Part shown: piece by piece, positions 17,717-27,276 of the stretch
How positions within the stretch are numbered: position 1 is the first letter of the stretch
Layout of the letters: every line of letters starts with the position of its first letter
Source: Campylobacter concisus
Lineage (GTDB): Bacteria; Campylobacterota; Campylobacteria; Campylobacterales; Campylobacteraceae
Assembly (NCBI RefSeq): GCF_003048835.2
Contig: NZ_CP060705.1
Span: 1,364,001 to 1,428,000 of the forward strand
Direction: 5' to 3'
Length of the DNA stretch: 64,000 bases
The notes under the pieces: generated by a model
The model's database searches: none
What the model saw: the letters and a program-made list of their open reading frames with translations, nothing else
Told to the model about the DNA's origin: nothing
Program-made: the position numbers and the translations under genes

Positions 17717-19362
17717 CAAATTTTCTTATCAAAGCCCACATCAAGGCCGCCAAAATTTTTAAATCTATCGTTTAGCTTCACCTTTGGCAAGGTTTTGATG
17801 TTAAAATTTGAAACGATTAGTCCAAGCTTTGAGATCGCTTGCTTTAGCTCGCTTGAGCTAGATAAAATGAGCTCTTTAAACTCATTTGTCTGCGTTGCCA
17901 CCGATAGATCGATATAGCGCTTATCCACAAGCCCCACCATCACATTTATCTGGCCAAATTTTTTAAAATTTAGATCGATCTGGGCATAAAATTTATCCTT
18001 TTTGCCCTGCTTAAACGCGACATTTCCGCCCTCCACGCCGTCCCAGATATATGGCATATAAGTTTGTATGCCTCCTTGCAGGCTTGAGACCATCTGATGC
18101 ATCTCGATCTGCGAGATCATCTTGTTTGCAGCATTTACGGTTTGTGGGTTTTGGCTCTTTTCGCTTATGTTTAAAAGCGTGCTTTTTACATCTTGATTTA
18201 GCACATTTGAAATTTCACTGCCGCTCTTTGTCGTGATATTATTTATGTCGTTAGTGGCTAGTTTTAGCTGTTTTAAAAGCGCCTTACTCTCAGCTAGATC
18301 GCTTTTAGCTGTGCTTGCTTCTGGGTCAGCTAGACTTAGGCTATGAGCGAGACGTCTGGCCGCACTTTGGAGCTTATCTTGCAAGCTGCCATCTTTCGAG
18401 ACGTCGCTAACCTCGTTAAATGCCTTTACAAGCCCAGCCTCATCGCCTATGTTATTTAGCATTTTTAGATCGTTTTTTAGGTTTTCAAGGATAGTTTTTA
18501 GCTCTTTGTGGTTTGAGCTAAAAGCCGCACTTTGATTTAGCTTTTCGCTCGCTAAATTTGCTACCTTTTCGCTTAAATTTGAGATGAAATTCTCCATCTT
18601 GCCGATCTGGCTTTTAACCGCATCTGCGCTTTGCTCTTTTGAGAAGTTTTTATCTAGAAATTTAGCCACATTATCAAGCTTATCCACATCTTTTAAAAGT
18701 GTTTTCATGTTTGAGTTATCAAGGATATTTTTAGCATCACCGCTCGCTTTTTCAAGCATGGAGGTGAGCTTCATAAATGAGTTTTGATTATCCAAGCTCT
18801 CATCATTTAGAGTTAAAATTTGACTAAGTAAATTTTGATTTGAGAGATTTTTTATATCGCTTAGTAGCTTTTGCACCGAGCTTGGCAGCTTCTCTGGAGT
18901 AAGCGCATCTTTTAAATTTGCTTCAAGCATGACGCCAGAGTTTTTGATCTGATCATTTAGTGAGCCAGCTTTAAGATCGGCTATTGGTTTTAGAAATTCT
19001 TTTAGTTTTAGTGCAAGGCTCTTTATCTCAGGACTTTCATTTTGCGCAGCTTCTGCCTCTAGGCTTTTTGCAAGGTCTGAGAGCTCGCTAGCTAAATTTG
19101 GAGCGATCTTAGTATCTTTTGCCTGAGATAAAATTTGCTCAGCTTTGCTAAGGCTTGAAGCACTTTTTAGATCATCAAGCACCCTTGCAACTAGCTTGCC
19201 AACGTTATCAAGAGCATTTGAGATGGTCTGCTCACTTGGCGTCCCAGCTGGCTGATTTTTAAAAAGCGAGCCTTCATTTTTGCGAACAGGCGCGTTTTGG
19301 GAGGCGTTTTGCCCAGTTTGAACCGAGGTGTTTGAGATATTTAGAGAATTTGCTACGTCCAT
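17716..19362 (-). CDS. FliK-like flagellar hook-length control domain protein
   Basis: The product has 548 residues. The first 400 are Ser/Asn/Leu-rich, helical and low in conserved motifs, typical of the ruler part of a hook-length protein. The last 110 residues resemble the FliK C-terminal Flg_hook domain: AQIDLNFKKFGQINVMVGLVDKRYIDLSV, then ELKQAISKLGLIVSNFNIKT, a beta-beta-helix unit that in FliK contacts FlhB. The gene overlaps flhX (an FlhB-C homologue) by one base, so the partner relationship of FliK and FlhB seems to be duplicated here. A separate canonical fliK is expected elsewhere in the genome. C. jejuni has a similar gene at this position (Cj0849c). Confidence 0.65.
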   Translation of the reverse strand: MDVANSLNISNTSVQTGQNASQNAPVRKNEGSLFKNQPAGTPSEQTISNALDNVGKLVARVLDDLKSASSLSKAEQILSQAKDTKIAPNLASELSDLAKSLEAEAAQNESPEIKSLALKLKEFLKPIADLKAGSLNDQIKNSGVMLEANLKDALTPEKLPSSVQKLLSDIKNLSNQNLLSQILTLNDESLDNQNSFMKLTSMLEKASGDAKNILDNSNMKTLLKDVDKLDNVAKFLDKNFSKEQSADAVKSQIGKMENFISNLSEKVANLASEKLNQSAAFSSNHKELKTILENLKNDLKMLNNIGDEAGLVKAFNEVSDVSKDGSLQDKLQSAARRLAHSLSLADPEASTAKSDLAESKALLKQLKLATNDINNITTKSGSEISNVLNQDVKSTLLNISEKSQNPQTVNAANKMISQIEMHQMVSSLQGGIQTYMPYIWDGVEGGNVAFKQGKKDKFYAQIDLNFKKFGQINVMVGLVDKRYIDLSVATQTNEFKELILSSSSELKQAISKLGLIVSNFNIKTLPKVKLNDRFKNFGGLDVGFDKKI

Positions 19363-19365
19363 TTT

Positions 19366-20610
19366 CTACTTTTTATTTTCTCTATCGGCAAAATTGCCAT
19401 TTTGCTGAATAGTCGCGATGCCAGCCGTCCTTGCAACAAGCCTGTCGTTGTACTCTTTTCTCATGTGCTGCGGTATGGTCTTTTGCGTTAGCGCAAATAA
19501 AATGAGCCCAACATAAAGCACCAAATAGACATAGATAAAGCCAAATGCACCAAAAATTTTCATCGCATAGCTCATAAGAAGCGGCGAGAAAAGCGAGGCA
19601 AAAGAGTAGCTAAAAAGCAGTGCGCGTGCCACTTGAACGCTCTTTGTCTTGTCTGTGATCTCGTCATTTGCCCTAGCTAGCGAAAGTCCGTATGTGCAAA
19701 AAATGCCGCCGCCAAAGAAAAACGAAAGTATGTATTGAACGATTAAATTTGAGCCATTTAGCAAAAATAAAACCGCACTGATTAAAGATACAACGCTACA
19801 AAGCAAGAGCGCTGGGCGTCTGCCGTATTTATCAGAAAAGCCTCCGATAAATGTTTGAGCCAAAAAGCCCCCAGCCATCGCTATCGTCATAAAAAATGAC
19901 GCCTCTTTTGCACTATATCCTTGAAGCAAGACAAAGAGGCTTGCCATAGAAAAAAAGCCATTTATCGCAAGTCCTGCAACGAGCGCTCCCACGAGTGCTA
20001 GCGGGACGATACCAAAAATTTTTGGGATGTTTATGGGTTGGCGCTGCGGGATTTGAGGCTGGTTGATGCGGATTAAATTTAAAGGTATGCTTGAGAGCAT
20101 GATAAAGGCTGCGCTGATGATGAAAATTTCAAATGCGCTAAGATCAAGCGCTAAGATCAAAATTCCAAGTCCAAAGCTCGTGTAGAAAACGCACTCGTAA
20201 AAGGCGATGACGCGCGATCTTATCTTGTTTGGGATCTTAGCATTTAGCCAGCTTTCTATAACCATCAAAAGTGCGTAGTAGCAATATCCCAAAAAGGCTC
20301 GCAAAATCGCCCAAAAGATCAAATTTTCACTTATGGCGTGAAGCATGGCTGAGACTGCAAATATAGATGAAAAGATAGCAAAAGCTCTGATGTGACCAGT
20401 GGTTGAGATAACTCTGTGCGCTGTGATCGTGCTAATTAACGCTCCTATGAAAAATCCAGTGTTAATTAGTCCAATCGCAAGCTCGCCTACGCCATTTTGC
20501 TTAAGAAGCGCACTACAAGAGGCGATAACTAGGCCATTGCCTATAAAAAGCAGACTCATGCCCAAAAATAGCGGCCCCATCGAGCGAATGATCCTAAAGC
20601 TACTTGCCAT
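19366..20610 (-). CDS. Major facilitator superfamily transporter
   Basis: 414 residues with about twelve membrane helices and the MFS loop motif GGFSDKYGRRPALLL between helices 8 and 9, the second-half counterpart of the classical loop 2-3 signature. The pattern and length suggest the YfkF/YcaD-like group of putative efflux or uptake proteins; the substrate cannot be given. It begins after the AtpZ-like and membrane genes and is followed closely (3 bases) by the FliK-like gene, the same order I recall for C. jejuni Cj0851c-Cj0850c-Cj0849c. Confidence 0.85.
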   Translation of the reverse strand: MASSFRIIRSMGPLFLGMSLLFIGNGLVIASCSALLKQNGVGELAIGLINTGFFIGALISTITAHRVISTTGHIRAFAIFSSIFAVSAMLHAISENLIFWAILRAFLGYCYYALLMVIESWLNAKIPNKIRSRVIAFYECVFYTSFGLGILILALDLSAFEIFIISAAFIMLSSIPLNLIRINQPQIPQRQPINIPKIFGIVPLALVGALVAGLAINGFFSMASLFVLLQGYSAKEASFFMTIAMAGGFLAQTFIGGFSDKYGRRPALLLCSVVSLISAVLFLLNGSNLIVQYILSFFFGGGIFCTYGLSLARANDEITDKTKSVQVARALLFSYSFASLFSPLLMSYAMKIFGAFGFIYVYLVLYVGLILFALTQKTIPQHMRKEYNDRLVARTAGIATIQQNGNFADRENKK

Positions 20611-21121
20611 CTGCGTCCTTTTTTAAATTATTTTGCATTATCCCAAAGATAAAAGCTCCAATAGGCATCGGAGCAAGCCCCACTAAAAAGCCAGGCACGT
20701 TTAGTAAATTTTCATTTTTTAAAAATATAAATCCCAAAAATAGTATCGCATAAGCGACCAAGCGGTAAGGCATAAATGCCGCCACAAAGCTTTTATCTTT
20801 AAATGAAAATTTCTGCTTTTTTAGCCTTGCTTTTTCATCTTTTAGGCTAAATTCTTTTGGCTCTTCAGTTAAATTTTCATCCTCTTCATCCTCGTCCTCT
20901 TCTTTTTGCATAGCCAAAATTTCATCTCTTGCATTTTCTAGCCTTGAATTTATGCGATTTTTATAGGCAAAAAAGCTAGCCGTTAGGATGATAAGCGAGG
21001 CAAAAAATGAAATTTGCGAGCTTATAAAAAATTGATTTGATATAAATTTGCCAACCATGCTAAGGGCTAGCCAAAGCGCAAAATAGCAAATAAAAAGCCT
21101 GCTAATTGTCCTCGTCATCAT
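20600..21121 (-). CDS. Integral membrane protein, unknown function
   Basis: About 173 residues. Two membrane helices lie at the N-terminus (SRLFICYFALWLALSMVG and FFASLIILTASFF), followed by an acidic coil (EEDEDEEDENLTEE) and a basic stretch, then two more helices near the C-terminus. No family is recognised. The start is uncertain: I use the ATG at 21121, which overlaps the preceding gene by 20 bases. Upstream codons in this frame lie fully inside that gene. It forms part of the hemL-to-MFS run. Confidence 0.65.
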   Translation of the reverse strand: MMTRTISRLFICYFALWLALSMVGKFISNQFFISSQISFFASLIILTASFFAYKNRINSRLENARDEILAMQKEEDEDEEDENLTEEPKEFSLKDEKARLKKQKFSFKDKSFVAAFMPYRLVAYAILFLGFIFLKNENLLNVPGFLVGLAPMPIGAFIFGIMQNNLKKDADGK

Positions 21122-21383
21122 CGTCTTTTTTATAGCCTTTATATCTAGCCTCATCCTTTAGCTCATCTAGGCTTTTAACCTGCGCTTTGTAGGCCTTATA
21201 GACATTTAAAATGGCAGCTGCGATGCCAAAAGCAAGCCCTATCCAAAGCGCTGGCGTGAAATTTGTAGCCTTTTTTACAAGATACCCCAGCCCAGTGCCG
21301 ATCACCACAGCTACGACCATCGATATGCCAAGGCTTAGTTGCTCAGCACCTGCTACGATATCTTTTATCTTAAATTTTGCCAT
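21102..21383 (-). CDS. AtpZ/AtpI-type small membrane protein
   Basis: The product has 93 residues with two hydrophobic helices (LGISMVVAVVIGTGLGYLV and ALWIGLAFGIAAAILNVYKAY) and an acidic tail ending DDDDEDN. The glycine-rich first helix with the GTGLGYLV pattern is typical of AtpZ/AtpI (Cj0852c-like) proteins, which help assemble the ATP synthase c-ring or act in Mg transport. ATP synthase genes are not adjacent. It starts in the TAATG overlap with hemL. Confidence 0.75.
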   Translation of the reverse strand: MAKFKIKDIVAGAEQLSLGISMVVAVVIGTGLGYLVKKATNFTPALWIGLAFGIAAAILNVYKAYKAQVKSLDELKDEARYKGYKKDDDDEDN

Positions 21384-22666
21384 TAAGCTTTTATCTCCAA
21401 AAATGCCTCTTTAGCTGCATTTATCGCTAGGTCAATATCCGCTTCACTCATCACATCGCAGATAAATCCCGTCTCAAACTGACTTGGCGCTAGATAAATT
21501 CCACGCCTAAGCATCGCTTGGTGAAATTTAGCAAAGAGTTTTGTGTCGCTCTTTAGCGCATCGTCGTAGTTTTTCACAACGTGATCTGTGAAAAAGTAGC
21601 CAAACATCGAGCCACGAACCTCGGTTTGTATAGCGATGCCAGCGCTTTTTGCTGCCTCTTTGAAGCCCTCCATTAGTTTTTTAGCTAGTTTTTCAAGTCT
21701 GGCGTATAAATTTACGTCGCTATTTATCTTAGAAATAGCCGCTATACCAGCGCTCATCGCCACTGGGTTGCCACTTAGTGTGCCTGCTTGATATACTGCA
21801 CCTTCAGGGCTTAGGCAGTCCATGATCTTAGCCTTACCGCCAAATGCAGCGACGTTCATACCTCCGCCTATAACCTTACCAAATGTGACAAGATCGGCAT
21901 CTACTTCGTGAAATGGATATGAGCCAAGGCGAGAAGCTCTAAAACCGCTCATAACCTCATCAAGTATAAGCACTGCACCAAATTTATCGCAAAGCGCTCT
22001 AAGCTCACGTAAGAATTTCTTATCAGCTGGCACAAGCCCCATATTTCCTGCGATTGGCTCGATAATGACAACGCCTATTTTGTCTTTGTTGTTTTCAAAG
22101 ATGGCTTTTACACTCTCTATATCGTTGTAGATAGCTAAAAATGTATTTTTCACAACATCTTGTGGCACGCCGCCGCTTGAAGCGTTGCCGTATGTCGTAG
22201 CGCCACTTCCTGCCTTGATAAGAAGTGCGTCGCTGTGTCCGTGGTAGCAGCCTTCAAATTTGATAAGTCCGTCTTTTTTAGCATATCCTCTAGCCACTCT
22301 GATAGCGCTCATGGTAGCCTCTGTGCCAGAGCTAACGAAGCGAATTTTATCTATTTGTTTAAACTCATCACATATTAGCTTTGCTAGAGCGGTCTCTTTT
22401 GGAGATGGAGCGCCATATGATACGCCTTGTTTTACAGCAGAGATGATCGCTTCTTCTATGTCTTTGTCGCAGTGACCAAAGATGAGCGGACCCCAGCTTT
22501 GGATGAAGTCAAGGTATTTTTTGCCCTCGATGTCGTATAGATAAGCTCCCCTAGCATGATCTATCATCACAGGCTCGCCTCCAACACTGCCAAATGCACG
22601 AACTGGTGAATTTACGCCGCCTGGGATATATTTTTTAGCTTCGCTAAATGCCTCTTTATTTGTCAT
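21383..22666 (-). CDS. hemL: Glutamate-1-semialdehyde 2,1-aminomutase
   Basis: The product has 427 residues. It carries the class III aminotransferase pattern: [18 protein letters not shown] at the N-terminus, [14 protein letters not shown], a substrate loop [26 protein letters not shown], and the PLP-binding lysine in TFGKVIGGG. The enzyme makes 5-aminolevulinate from glutamate-1-semialdehyde, the C5 route to heme. It overlaps the cytochrome gene before it (ATGA) and the AtpZ-like gene after it. Confidence 0.96.
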   Translation of the reverse strand: MTNKEAFSEAKKYIPGGVNSPVRAFGSVGGEPVMIDHARGAYLYDIEGKKYLDFIQSWGPLIFGHCDKDIEEAIISAVKQGVSYGAPSPKETALAKLICDEFKQIDKIRFVSSGTEATMSAIRVARGYAKKDGLIKFEGCYHGHSDALLIKAGSGATTYGNASSGGVPQDVVKNTFLAIYNDIESVKAIFENNKDKIGVVIIEPIAGNMGLVPADKKFLRELRALCDKFGAVLILDEVMSGFRASRLGSYPFHEVDADLVTFGKVIGGGMNVAAFGGKAKIMDCLSPEGAVYQAGTLSGNPVAMSAGIAAISKINSDVNLYARLEKLAKKLMEGFKEAAKSAGIAIQTEVRGSMFGYFFTDHVVKNYDDALKSDTKLFAKFHQAMLRRGIYLAPSQFETGFICDVMSEADIDLAINAAKEAFLEIKA

Positions 22667-23268
22667 TTTTTATCCTTTTGATTTTGTGTTTTTAAATTTG
22701 TCTTTTGATTATCTTTTTGATTTATTGCTGGTTTTGCTGGTGTCTTTTGCGCCTGCGTGCTAGCTGGCTTTGCTGGTTCGGCTGGCTTTGTAGCTGGCGC
22801 TTGCTTTGCTGGCTCTGTAGGTTTTACAGCAGGCGCAGTTTTAGCAGGTTCAGGCTGTTTTTGCGTAGCAGCAGGTGCGGCTGGCTTGGCTAAATTTTGT
22901 GTTTTTGGCGCTTTTGCAGGAGGTTTCATCTGATTTGTGATGTATTCATAAAGTATAGTCGTCTCCTCGTCTGTCAAAAAGTAACTTGGCATGACGCCTT
23001 TTGGCTTTGTAAGAGCTGCTTTAAAGCTTTCAAAATCTATATCATTTATCTTTGGCGCTCTAAGCTCGTCATCGACCGTTTTGTTTGTTTTTTTGTCAAA
23101 GTGTTTGTATTTAGAGATTAGACTACCCTCGCCCTTTGCGCCGTGACATTTGTCACAGCCTATGCCACGTGGATTTAGGTAGAGCATCTTGGCGTACTCG
23201 GTCTTTGTGATAAAATCAGCACCAAAAATCGCCATGCAAAAAAGCAAAATCAAAAAAATAGACCTCAT
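22663..23268 (-). CDS. Exported monoheme cytochrome c with Pro/Ala/Lys-rich tail
   Basis: The product has 201 residues. The signal peptide [17 protein letters not shown] is followed by a class I cytochrome-like domain of about 100 residues with one heme motif CDKCHG (near residues 38-43) and a likely distal methionine in [13 protein letters not shown]. The second half, about residues 115-201, is low complexity: repeats of [16 protein letters not shown] type, then a Lys/Asn/Gln-rich end. The tail may extend across the periplasm or bind the cell wall (inference). The gene overlaps hemL by four bases, linking a heme protein to a heme-synthesis gene. C. jejuni Cj0854c occupies this place. Confidence 0.8.
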   Translation of the reverse strand: MRSIFLILLFCMAIFGADFITKTEYAKMLYLNPRGIGCDKCHGAKGEGSLISKYKHFDKKTNKTVDDELRAPKINDIDFESFKAALTKPKGVMPSYFLTDEETTILYEYITNQMKPPAKAPKTQNLAKPAAPAATQKQPEPAKTAPAVKPTEPAKQAPATKPAEPAKPASTQAQKTPAKPAINQKDNQKTNLKTQNQKDKK

Positions 23269-23286
23269 AAACCTCTCTTTTAAAAA

Positions 23287-23310
23287 TTTAATTTATTTTT
23301 AGGTATGATA
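23287..23310 (+). promoter_or_regulatory. Probable sigma-70 promoter of the folD operon
   Basis: A T-rich upstream tract (TTTAATTTATTTTTAGG) leads to TATGATA (23304-23310), 42 bases before the folD start. This matches the Campylobacter pattern of a periodic T-rich region with a -10 box. It lies in the gap between divergent genes. Confidence 0.5.
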
Positions 23311-23351
23311 CCACCCTTGTGATTAAAAAAGCTTTTAAGTAAGGATCGAAT

Positions 23352-24203
23352 ATGAAAATTTTAGACGGAAAAGCCGTATCTTTAAAGGTCAAAGAAAACG
23401 TAAAAGTAAGAGCTGATGAGCTAAAGAAATTTGGTGTCGAGCCAACCTTGGCCGTCGTCTTGGTCGGCGAAGATAAGGCATCTCAAACATACGTTAGAGC
23501 CAAAGAGAAAGCCTGCAACGAATACGGCATAAAAAGCGTGGCTCACCGTCTAAGCGAAAATACAACCCAAAACGAGCTTCTAGCGCTCATAAACGTGCTA
23601 AATTTAGACGATAGCATCCATGGTATCTTGGTTCAACTGCCGCTTCCAAAGCATATCGATACAAACGTCGTGCTCGCAGCGATCGATCCACGAAAAGATG
23701 TAGATGGCTTTCACGCTGTAAATGTTGGCAAACTTGTTAGCGGACTTGATGGCTTCGTGCCTTGCACACCGCTTGGCGTGATGGAAATTTTAAAAGAGTA
23801 TGGCATAGATGTAGCTGGGCTAAATGCGGTGGTGATCGGCAGAAGTAACATCGTTGGCAAGCCTATGGCAAATTTACTCCTAAATGCCTCTGCAACAGTT
23901 ACGGTGACGCACAGCAAGACTAAAAATTTAAAAGAAATTTGCAAAAATGCTGACCTCATAGTAGCAGCCATTGGCAAGCCATTTTTCTTAAAGGCTGATA
24001 TGGTAAAAGATGGCGCGGTAGTCGTTGATGTGGGTATAAACAGACTTGATGATGGCAGGCTTGTGGGCGACGTGGATTTTGAAGAGGTCGCACCAAAATG
24101 CTCATATATCACGCCTGTTCCTGGCGGCGTGGGACCTATGACCATAGCCATGCTTTTAAACAACACCATCCTTGCTGCACAAGCAAAGATAGCTAAAAAT
24201 TAA
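23352..24203 (+). CDS. folD: Bifunctional methylene-tetrahydrofolate dehydrogenase/cyclohydrolase
   Basis: The product has 283 residues, standard FolD length. Visible signatures are [22 protein letters not shown] (with the catalytic lysine), [23 protein letters not shown], the Rossmann segment [14 protein letters not shown] and the ending [13 protein letters not shown]. The enzyme interconverts 5,10-methylene-, methenyl- and 10-formyl-tetrahydrofolate for purine synthesis and formyl-Met. AAGGAT precedes the ATG. lepB follows 11 bases later. Confidence 0.97.
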   Translation: MKILDGKAVSLKVKENVKVRADELKKFGVEPTLAVVLVGEDKASQTYVRAKEKACNEYGIKSVAHRLSENTTQNELLALINVLNLDDSIHGILVQLPLPKHIDTNVVLAAIDPRKDVDGFHAVNVGKLVSGLDGFVPCTPLGVMEILKEYGIDVAGLNAVVIGRSNIVGKPMANLLLNASATVTVTHSKTKNLKEICKNADLIVAAIGKPFFLKADMVKDGAVVVDVGINRLDDGRLVGDVDFEEVAPKCSYITPVPGGVGPMTIAMLLNNTILAAQAKIAKN

Positions 24204-24214
24204 AGAGTGAGATA

Positions 24215-25120
24215 ATGAAGAGAGCTTTTACTAAATTTTATGACTTTTGCTCGAGCTGGACAGGCACGGTTATCATCGTTTTGCTTGTCATTTTCTTTGT
24301 GGCTCAAGCCTTTGTGATCCCGTCTGGTTCGATGAAAAACACACTTTTGGTTGGGGATTTTTTATTTGCTAAAAAGTATGTTTATGGCATACCAACACCA
24401 AGAATTCCTTGGCTTGAGGTGAAAATTTTACCTGAGCTAAATGACAATGGTCACCTTATAACTGGCGATGGTCCTGCAAGGGGCGATATAGTCGTATTTC
24501 GCTATCCAAACGATGAGAAAACTCACTTTGTAAAGCGCTGCTTTGCCACAAGCGAGGACGAGATCGTTTTTGCTGAAAAAGCCCTCTATCTGCGCCCAAA
24601 AGAGGGAGATAGCTTTATAAAGGCAAACTGCCGTGAAAATTTAAATGGCAAAGAGAGTAAATTTGGCTACTCATGCAGCGACATAGCCGAGCTTGATGGC
24701 AAACTTTTCATAAAAGAGCCGTATAGATTTAGTGGCATCCATTACGACGAAAATGTAAATTTATTTGAGCAGATGGTTTTCATGCTAAATACAAACAAAT
24801 CAAACGTTTTTATGAAGCCAGCGCTCATTAGCTCACTACCGCAAAATCCAAATTTTAACTTTAATGCATTTTACGTAAAAGTGCCAAAAGATGAATACTT
24901 TATGATAGGCGACAACCGCGATCACTCAAACGACAGCCGTTTTTGGGGAAGCGTGGCTTACAAGGACATAGTCGGTCAGCCTTGGTTTATTTATTTTAGC
25001 TGGGACAATAACTACAATGTGCGCTGGGAGCGTATCGGACGCTTTGTAGATACGATAGAAAACGATGAGTTTTTCACAAAACAAGCTCTAAAAGAGGGAG
25101 AAGTCGATGGACTTCACTAA
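24215..25120 (+). CDS. lepB: Signal peptidase I
   Basis: The product has 301 residues with one N-terminal membrane helix (about 17-33). The catalytic serine is Ser39 in PSGSM, and the general base lysine is Lys107 in HFVKRC. The conserved boxes GDIVVFRYP and MIGDNRDHSNDSRFWG follow. The enzyme removes Sec and Tat signal peptides on the outer face of the inner membrane. The region between about residues 130 and 210 is longer than in the shortest homologues, as usual for Gram-negative enzymes. The downstream protease gene overlaps its end by 14 bases. Confidence 0.95.
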   Translation: MKRAFTKFYDFCSSWTGTVIIVLLVIFFVAQAFVIPSGSMKNTLLVGDFLFAKKYVYGIPTPRIPWLEVKILPELNDNGHLITGDGPARGDIVVFRYPNDEKTHFVKRCFATSEDEIVFAEKALYLRPKEGDSFIKANCRENLNGKESKFGYSCSDIAELDGKLFIKEPYRFSGIHYDENVNLFEQMVFMLNTNKSNVFMKPALISSLPQNPNFNFNAFYVKVPKDEYFMIGDNRDHSNDSRFWGSVAYKDIVGQPWFIYFSWDNNYNVRWERIGRFVDTIENDEFFTKQALKEGEVDGLH

Positions 25121-25763
25121 TTTTGATCCCATAAAAGTCGCCACTATCGTCATCTCTTTAATAATCGCCATCGTAGGCCACGAGATTGCTCACGGATATG
25201 TAGCTTATAAATTTGGCGACAACACCGCAAAAAGCCTTGGCAGACTTAGCATAAATCCCATAAAACACATCGATCTTGTTGGCACTATCATCGTGCCACT
25301 GGTGCTTTATCTAAGCACTGGTATGATGTTTGGCTGGGCAAAACCAGTGCCTGTAAATACCTACACAGTCGTGCGAAATGGCGGATACAAGGCAGCTATC
25401 TACGTAAGTCTAGCTGGCATTTGCTACAACATCATCCTAGGCATCTTGTCGCTTTTTGTGCTAAAGGCTTTGCTAAACATAGAAACCTTTGAAATTTTAC
25501 TTCAGTTTTTATTTACGCTTGCGCTTTTAAATTTGATGTTAGCCATCTTTAACCTCTATCCGATCCCACCACTTGACGGCTTTCACGCGCTCGAGTATGC
25601 GCTTAGAAATTTTGGCTTTCACGCACTAGCAGAAAAGCTTGAGGGTATCTCAAGATATGGCTTTGTCATCCTTATCATCATCCTCATTTCGCCTTTAAAA
25701 GATACTATCTTTTATCCAACAAGATACGTTTTAGAAATCGCAAGCGCCTTTATAAATGGCTAA
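25107..25763 (+). CDS. Site-2 protease family membrane metallopeptidase (M50)
   Basis: The product has 218 residues and about five membrane segments. The zinc motif is H25-E26-x-x-H29 in AIVGHEIAHGY, and the third ligand lies in the later motif NLYPIPPLDGFHAL. It belongs to the minimal M50 group without PDZ or CBS domains. Such enzymes cut inside the membrane; the substrate here is not known. It overlaps lepB, so signal peptide removal and intramembrane proteolysis are coded together. C. jejuni carries the homologue as a gene annotated as a peptidase M50. Confidence 0.88.
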   Translation: MDFTNFDPIKVATIVISLIIAIVGHEIAHGYVAYKFGDNTAKSLGRLSINPIKHIDLVGTIIVPLVLYLSTGMMFGWAKPVPVNTYTVVRNGGYKAAIYVSLAGICYNIILGILSLFVLKALLNIETFEILLQFLFTLALLNLMLAIFNLYPIPPLDGFHALEYALRNFGFHALAEKLEGISRYGFVILIIILISPLKDTIFYPTRYVLEIASAFING

Positions 25764-25789
25764 ATTTAGAGCAAATTTGCTCTAAATTT
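25762..25789. terminator. Bidirectional terminator between convergent genes
   Basis: A perfect 28-base palindrome: AAATTTAGAGCAAA followed by its reverse complement TTTGCTCTAAATTT, then a T-run on the plus strand. It overlaps the stop codons of both converging genes. Confidence 0.8.
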
Positions 25790-27167
25790 TTGGCTTTGTG
25801 ATCTTATAAGAGTACTCTTTTTTAAATTCCTCTTTTGGCGCAAGGCTAAATTTAAGCTCCACCTTGCCATCTTTGCCGATATCTTTTTTATCAAAGCCCT
25901 TTATCTCGACCTTTACTGCCTCGTCAGCAGATACTGGCACGCGGTCAACCAAAGTGACATCGACACTCTTACTTGAGTTATTTTTGACACTTATCTCATA
26001 GCCCTCTTCGCTTATGCGGTCTTTGCCAAGAAGCGAGGTCTTTTTAAATTTATTTAATCGCTCTTTTTTAAGCTCGATTAGCTCGTTTTGTCCTAAAAAT
26101 AACTGCACTGGCTCATCTTTTGCTTTCATCTCAAACTCACTTGGACTACCAACACTCACACCATTAACATAAAACTGCGTTTTAGCTGGAGTTAGATCGT
26201 CATTTAGCTTAAAGCTAGCTACGTTATATGCCTTTAGTGAGCCGTAAAAATCAGCAAAAACGCTAAAATTTGCATCCATTTTTTGTGTATCGTAAGTTAT
26301 ATATTTGCTCTCGCCTTTTGCTAAATTTATCCCATCTATCTTCCAAATTTTGGCAAACTCGTTCTCATCTCTTTGCACACGCATATCAGCGACCTCAGCA
26401 GCGACTTTCGCAGCTCTTAGCATATTTTTTGAAGCGCCGTAACCATCAGCTTCAGCCTCGCTCTCCTCATACCAAGGGTAAAACTTGCTTGGAGCAAGCG
26501 CCTTTTGATATCTGGTCGGATAGATGGCGAGCTTTAAATTTTTAACTTCATTTGCAAAAGGGTTGGTGAGCAAAATTTCTTGTTTTATCAAGATATTTTT
26601 GTTTTTTGTATCTGCATAAATTTCATTTAGCGTCTTTGGCGCCTCATCATCCATATATGAAAGCGTCGCCTCTTTTGGGCTGCAAGCAAATTTCATATCA
26701 AGCTGCAAAAATCCGGCCATCTCGCTTTTTGGCTCATTTTCTTTAAGCGCTTCAAGCTCACTTTTAGCAGCTGAAATTTTCTCGATATTTTCTAGGCTAA
26801 ATTTATAAAACTCCTCAGCTCTTTTTGTCACATCGTTACTTTTATTTTCTCCTATCAAAGCTTGCTCTATAAACCTACCTCTTGTATTTAGCGCCTCAAG
26901 TTTATTATTTAAATTTACAACTTCTTGCTTCCATTTTATGTAACTTTGGCTATTTTCTTCGCTGATCTTTTTTAGATTAGCATTCGCGTCACAATCCCCA
27001 TTTATAGTGATGCTCTCACTCTCCACACCCTCTGGCACAAAGGCGCTAAAAGAGCTGTTTGCGTCACTAAATTTTTGAGTGATAATGGTTTGATCTGTGT
27101 AGATCTCTATTAGATTTTCATTTGCAAAGGCTAGTGTAGAAGCCACCAAAAAGAGCACTTTTTTCAC
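25782..27167 (-). CDS. Exported DUF4139-type protein
   Basis: The product has 461 residues with a signal peptide (MKKVLFLVASTLAFA). The first part has a beta domain and a coiled-coil stretch (about residues 75-145); the second half is beta-rich with YPTRYQKALAP, an YEISVKNNSSKSVDVTLVDRVPVS strand pair and an EFKKEYSYKITKPKI end, which is the layout of DUF4139/DUF4140 mucoidy-inhibitor-like proteins. Function is unknown; a periplasmic or surface role is expected. C. jejuni Cj1069 is the likely counterpart. It converges on the M50 protease gene. Confidence 0.7.
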   Translation of the reverse strand: MKKVLFLVASTLAFANENLIEIYTDQTIITQKFSDANSSFSAFVPEGVESESITINGDCDANANLKKISEENSQSYIKWKQEVVNLNNKLEALNTRGRFIEQALIGENKSNDVTKRAEEFYKFSLENIEKISAAKSELEALKENEPKSEMAGFLQLDMKFACSPKEATLSYMDDEAPKTLNEIYADTKNKNILIKQEILLTNPFANEVKNLKLAIYPTRYQKALAPSKFYPWYEESEAEADGYGASKNMLRAAKVAAEVADMRVQRDENEFAKIWKIDGINLAKGESKYITYDTQKMDANFSVFADFYGSLKAYNVASFKLNDDLTPAKTQFYVNGVSVGSPSEFEMKAKDEPVQLFLGQNELIELKKERLNKFKKTSLLGKDRISEEGYEISVKNNSSKSVDVTLVDRVPVSADEAVKVEIKGFDKKDIGKDGKVELKFSLAPKEEFKKEYSYKITKPKI

Positions 27168-27192
27168 ATTTTCTCCTTTAAATTTTTGGTAA

Positions 27193-27198
27193 ATTATA
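27193..27198 (-). promoter_or_regulatory. -10 box for the DUF4139 gene
   Basis: TATAAT on the minus strand, 26 bases before the start codon at 27167, in the divergent gap shared with rpiB. Confidence 0.5.
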
Positions 27199-27245
27199 GC
27201 TTCATTTTGGCTGAGAGTAAAATTTTATTTTAATGCAACTTTGAC

Positions 27246-27251
27246 TATAAT
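27246..27251 (+). promoter_or_regulatory. -10 box for rpiB
   Basis: TATAAT on the plus strand, preceded by an AT-rich region, 26 bases before the rpiB ATG. With the opposite-strand box at 27193 it forms a divergent promoter pair. Confidence 0.55.
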
Positions 27252-27276
27252 CAACAAAAAATTTAACGGACTTTTC

